53,420 nucleotides of DNA from CADEDV01 sp036383515 (GTDB lineage: Bacteria > Bacteroidota > Bacteroidia > Chitinophagales > Chitinophagaceae), in the NCBI GenBank assembly GCA_036383515.1, contig DASVOE010000132.1:1-53420 (forward strand), in the 5' to 3' direction. Of this stretch, positions 51,047-53,420 are shown in pieces. The notes beneath the pieces are model-generated. The model saw nothing but the letters and a program-made list of their open reading frames with translations. It searched no databases and was not told the DNA's origin. Position 1 is the stretch's first letter; the number at the start of each line of letters is the position of its first letter. Made by a program: the position numbers and the translations under genes.

Positions 51047-52099
51047 ATGGGGTCTTCTATCATCAAAACCGGCATCTGTTCTTATGGTATGAGCGGAAAA
51101 GTATTTCATGCACCTTTTATTCAATCTCATCCCGGTTTTGAATTAACGGCGATTGTAGAAAGAAGTAAAAATGAATCAAGAGAAAAGTATCCGGATTCAA
51201 AACTGCTCCGTTCTTTTGAAGAACTGATCGCTGATGATTCATTGCAACTGATTATTGTGAACACGCCGGTGCAAACACATTATGATTATGCAAAAAGGGC
51301 GATCCTTTCCGGTAAACATGTGATCGTTGAAAAACCTTTTACAGTTTCATCAAAAGAAGCGGAGGAGCTTGTACAGCTGGCCAGTGAAAAAAAGGTTTTT
51401 TTGTTTGTGTACCAGAACCGCCGCTATGATGGGGATTTCAAAGCGATAAAAGAAGTGCTGGATAAAAAATGGTTGGATGATATTAAAGAAGTGGAGATTC
51501 GGTACGACAGGTATCGCCCCGAAATAAGTTATAAGCTGCACAAAGAAACAGATCTGCCCGGTGCAGGTATTACCTATGATCTCGGGGCTCATCTTGTAGA
51601 TCAGTCCCTGCAATTATTTGGCTGGCCACAAGCAGTATTTGCTGATATGATGGCCATGCGGGATGGCAGCCCGGTAGATGATTATGTAGAAATGATCTTA
51701 TATTATCCAACGTTCAGGGTGCGGCTTAAAGCCTCCTGTTTTGTAAAAGAGCCGGTGCATGAATATATATTGAATGGGAGTCTGGGTACTTTCTTGCAAA
51801 AACGATCCGACCGGCAGGAAGCCATGTTGCTGAAAGATGCAGTGCCAACGATAGCCAGCTGGTGTCCTGCCGTTGAAACATTCGATGGGTTGCTGAACAT
51901 TATTAAAGACGGAAAAGAAATAAGGGAAGAAAAAAAGTCGCAACCCGGTAATTATATGGGTTTTTTTGAAGATGTTTATAAAACGCTTACAGGTCAGCAA
52001 CCTAATCTTATACCCGGTGAAGATGGCGTGAAAGTGATCAGGATTATTGAAGCAGCAAAACGGAGTGCTAAAGAAGGGGAAGTAATTGTAGTAAAATAA
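51047..52099 (+). CDS. Gfo/Idh/MocA family oxidoreductase
   Basis: A 350-residue NAD(P)-dependent oxidoreductase, usually acting on sugars or inositol-type substrates. The N-terminal Rossmann domain starts KTGICSYGMSGKVFHAPFI, with EKPFTVSSKEAEEL as the classical lysine-bearing EKP motif near residue 96. The second domain has GAGITYDLGAHLVDQSLQLF, holding the catalytic Asp and His pair, and IKEVEIRYDRYRPEIS. It closely resembles YdgJ/YrbE-like members. The PBP4-type gene begins 16 bases after its stop and may be cotranscribed. Confidence 0.9.
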   Translation: MGSSIIKTGICSYGMSGKVFHAPFIQSHPGFELTAIVERSKNESREKYPDSKLLRSFEELIADDSLQLIIVNTPVQTHYDYAKRAILSGKHVIVEKPFTVSSKEAEELVQLASEKKVFLFVYQNRRYDGDFKAIKEVLDKKWLDDIKEVEIRYDRYRPEISYKLHKETDLPGAGITYDLGAHLVDQSLQLFGWPQAVFADMMAMRDGSPVDDYVEMILYYPTFRVRLKASCFVKEPVHEYILNGSLGTFLQKRSDRQEAMLLKDAVPTIASWCPAVETFDGLLNIIKDGKEIREEKKSQPGNYMGFFEDVYKTLTGQQPNLIPGEDGVKVIRIIEAAKRSAKEGEVIVVK

Positions 52100-52115
52100 A
52101 AAATCAAAAGTCAAC

Positions 52116-53420
52116 ATGAAAAAAAGATTTCCTGAATCCTTCAGCCTGCTCCCGGTTTTTATTTTTTTAATTTTACTTTTTACTTCCTGTAGTGTACAAA
52201 AGCAAATAGCAAAATCTGCGAAAGAAAATGTACTGAACAGCCTGGCCTTCCAAACCGCTCATATCGGCATCAGCGTCTTTGAACCGGCTACCAACAAATA
52301 CTGGTTCAATTACCAGGGCGATAAATATTTTGTACCAGCGAGCAATACAAAAATTCCTACTTGCTATGCAGCGATGAAATATTTGGGGGATAGTTTGGTG
52401 GGGTTGAGGTATCAGATTTTAAATGATTCTGTAGTAAAAATAAAATCCGCAGGTGATCCAACTTTCCTGAGTCCTGATTTTAAAATTCACCCAACGTATA
52501 CTTTTTTAAAAAAGTATAAATACATTTCTTTTTCCGGCGAAGTATTTAACGAAAGTTTTTTAGGCTCGGGTTGGACATGGAATGATTATAAAGAAAGTTA
52601 CTGTGCACAGCGAAGTGATTTTCCTATATATGGAAATATTGTTTCGTTTAAATGGGATAACGAAAATAATGTTAGCGTTTTCCCACGAATGTTTTCAAAA
52701 AGTATTGCGATTACAGAGAAATTAAAAACCGGCTTTGAAATTATAAAACCCTGGGAGGAAAACAACTTCCTGTTCTTAAACGGAAACACAAAATCAAAAG
52801 ACGTTCCTTTTAGACCTGATCCAATAACAATTCAATACTTATTACAAGACACATTAGGAAGTCTTGTGAATTCCAATTTTGAAAAAAAGGGCTATATACC
52901 ATCTAATGAGCTAATGTTTGCCAAAGGACAAGGTTCAATTAACGTTCCGAACAAACCAGTCAGCGAAATATTTTTTACGCTGCACTCCCAACCCACCGAT
53001 TCCCTTCTCAAACCGATGATGCACCGCAGCGATAATTTTTTTGCGGAGCAATCCTTATTAATGGTAAGCAATGAAAAATTGGGTATAATGAGCGATCAAA
53101 AGATCATTGATACCTTACTCAAAACTGATTTTAAAGACCTGCCCCAAAAACCAAGATGGGCAGATGGTTCCGGTCTCAGCCGCTATAATTTATTTACCCC
53201 ACAGGATTTTGTTGCCATCCTTAACAAAATGAAAAACGAATTTGGAATGGATCGCATTAAAGTCATTTTGCCTACTGGTGGTGAAGGCACCATCAACAGT
53301 TATTATAAAAATGAAGCGGGTTTTATTTTTGGCAAAACAGGCACCCTTTCAGGAGTGGTCGCCTTCAGCGGTTTTTTATATACCAAAAAAGGTAAGCTGT
53401 TGATTTTTTCAACCCTTGTC
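52116..53420 (+). CDS. dacB: PBP4-type D-alanyl-D-alanine carboxypeptidase, 3' end missing
   Basis: The frame starts at an ATG and is open for 435 codons to the window edge. It is a peptidoglycan D,D-carboxypeptidase/endopeptidase of the S13 family. The signal peptide is lipoprotein-like, with the lipobox ending at Cys25 (LLFTSC). The three active-site motifs are Ser76-x-x-Lys79 (PASNTKIP), Ser305-Asp306-Asn307 (HRSDNFFAEQ) and Lys407-Thr408-Gly409 (FGKTGTLSG). The gap between the first two motifs, about 230 residues, fits the inserted domain typical of PBP4. The protein is probably anchored to a membrane in the periplasm. Only the last few dozen residues should be missing. Confidence 0.9.
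   Translation, partial: MKKRFPESFSLLPVFIFLILLFTSCSVQKQIAKSAKENVLNSLAFQTAHIGISVFEPATNKYWFNYQGDKYFVPASNTKIPTCYAAMKYLGDSLVGLRYQILNDSVVKIKSAGDPTFLSPDFKIHPTYTFLKKYKYISFSGEVFNESFLGSGWTWNDYKESYCAQRSDFPIYGNIVSFKWDNENNVSVFPRMFSKSIAITEKLKTGFEIIKPWEENNFLFLNGNTKSKDVPFRPDPITIQYLLQDTLGSLVNSNFEKKGYIPSNELMFAKGQGSINVPNKPVSEIFFTLHSQPTDSLLKPMMHRSDNFFAEQSLLMVSNEKLGIMSDQKIIDTLLKTDFKDLPQKPRWADGSGLSRYNLFTPQDFVAILNKMKNEFGMDRIKVILPTGGEGTINSYYKNEAGFIFGKTGTLSGVVAFSGFLYTKKGKLLIFSTLV

Noticed and set aside
51698..52117. 139-codon minus-strand frame
   Set aside because: Antisense to the Gfo/Idh/MocA gene; rich in F, C and H with no recognisable motif.
1..53420. Search for tRNA genes, CRISPR arrays, insertion sequences, phage genes and attachment sites
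   Set aside because: No cloverleaf-like sequence, spaced direct-repeat array, transposase, integrase or terminal inverted repeats were seen by reading both strands; small elements could still be missed without software.

Overview
This window reads as the chromosome of a gliding-type Bacteroidota, most likely a member of the Chitinophagaceae. Supporting signs are gldC, gldH and a porG/DUF6089-type gene, a DUF4290 gene, two SusC/SusD pairs, an ECF sigma/FecR pair, near absence of Shine-Dalgarno sequences, and the Bacteroidota -7 promoter box TAnnTTTG in front of many genes. All assignments come from reading the translations and motifs; no database search was run.

Layout. 1-5236: the start of a leftward DUF4290 gene, a hairpin-rich divergent gap, then a family 4 glycosyltransferase, gldC, a YqeY-type protein, a CvpA-type membrane protein, an alpha/beta hydrolase and a CBS-domain protein. 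5311-14756: an envelope-biogenesis block with a single-POTRA Omp85 protein, NAD kinase, the porG-like barrel, UppS, BamA, two Skp/OmpH chaperones and glutamate racemase. 15006-15879: rpmH-rnpA-yidD. 16204-28502: two SusCD uptake systems flanking superoxide dismutase and an ECF sigma/FecR pair. The second SusC carries an STN signalling domain and probably talks to that FecR.

28555-37956: mostly housekeeping genes: a DUF6958-like protein with TadA, aldehyde dehydrogenase, a membrane-anchored glutathione peroxidase, a small CBU_0592-type membrane protein, DusB, a CPBP protease, CdsA and Psd (phospholipid synthesis), a RelE/ParE-type toxin-antitoxin pair, a YjjG-like phosphatase and an SDR. 38039-42965: an isolated BatD gene converges on a gldH-histidine kinase-response regulator operon, followed by yicC. 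43625-53420: an LpxD-type acyltransferase, a carboxypeptidase-regulatory-domain protein, an extended SDR, 3-hydroxyacyl-CoA dehydrogenase, an unknown four-helix membrane protein, pheS, an arginase-fold protein with altered metal ligands, a Gfo/Idh/MocA oxidoreductase and a PBP4-type D,D-carboxypeptidase that runs off the window end.

No tRNA, rRNA, CRISPR array, prophage or insertion sequence was found. The most unusual signals are non-coding. Three large divergent intergenic gaps (153-834, 29302-29626, 42966-43624) each hold terminator-grade hairpins although no neighbouring gene needs terminating there. In murI and pheS the -7 box almost touches the start codon, which predicts leaderless mRNAs. 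No clearly new multi-gene system could be demonstrated from sequence alone.
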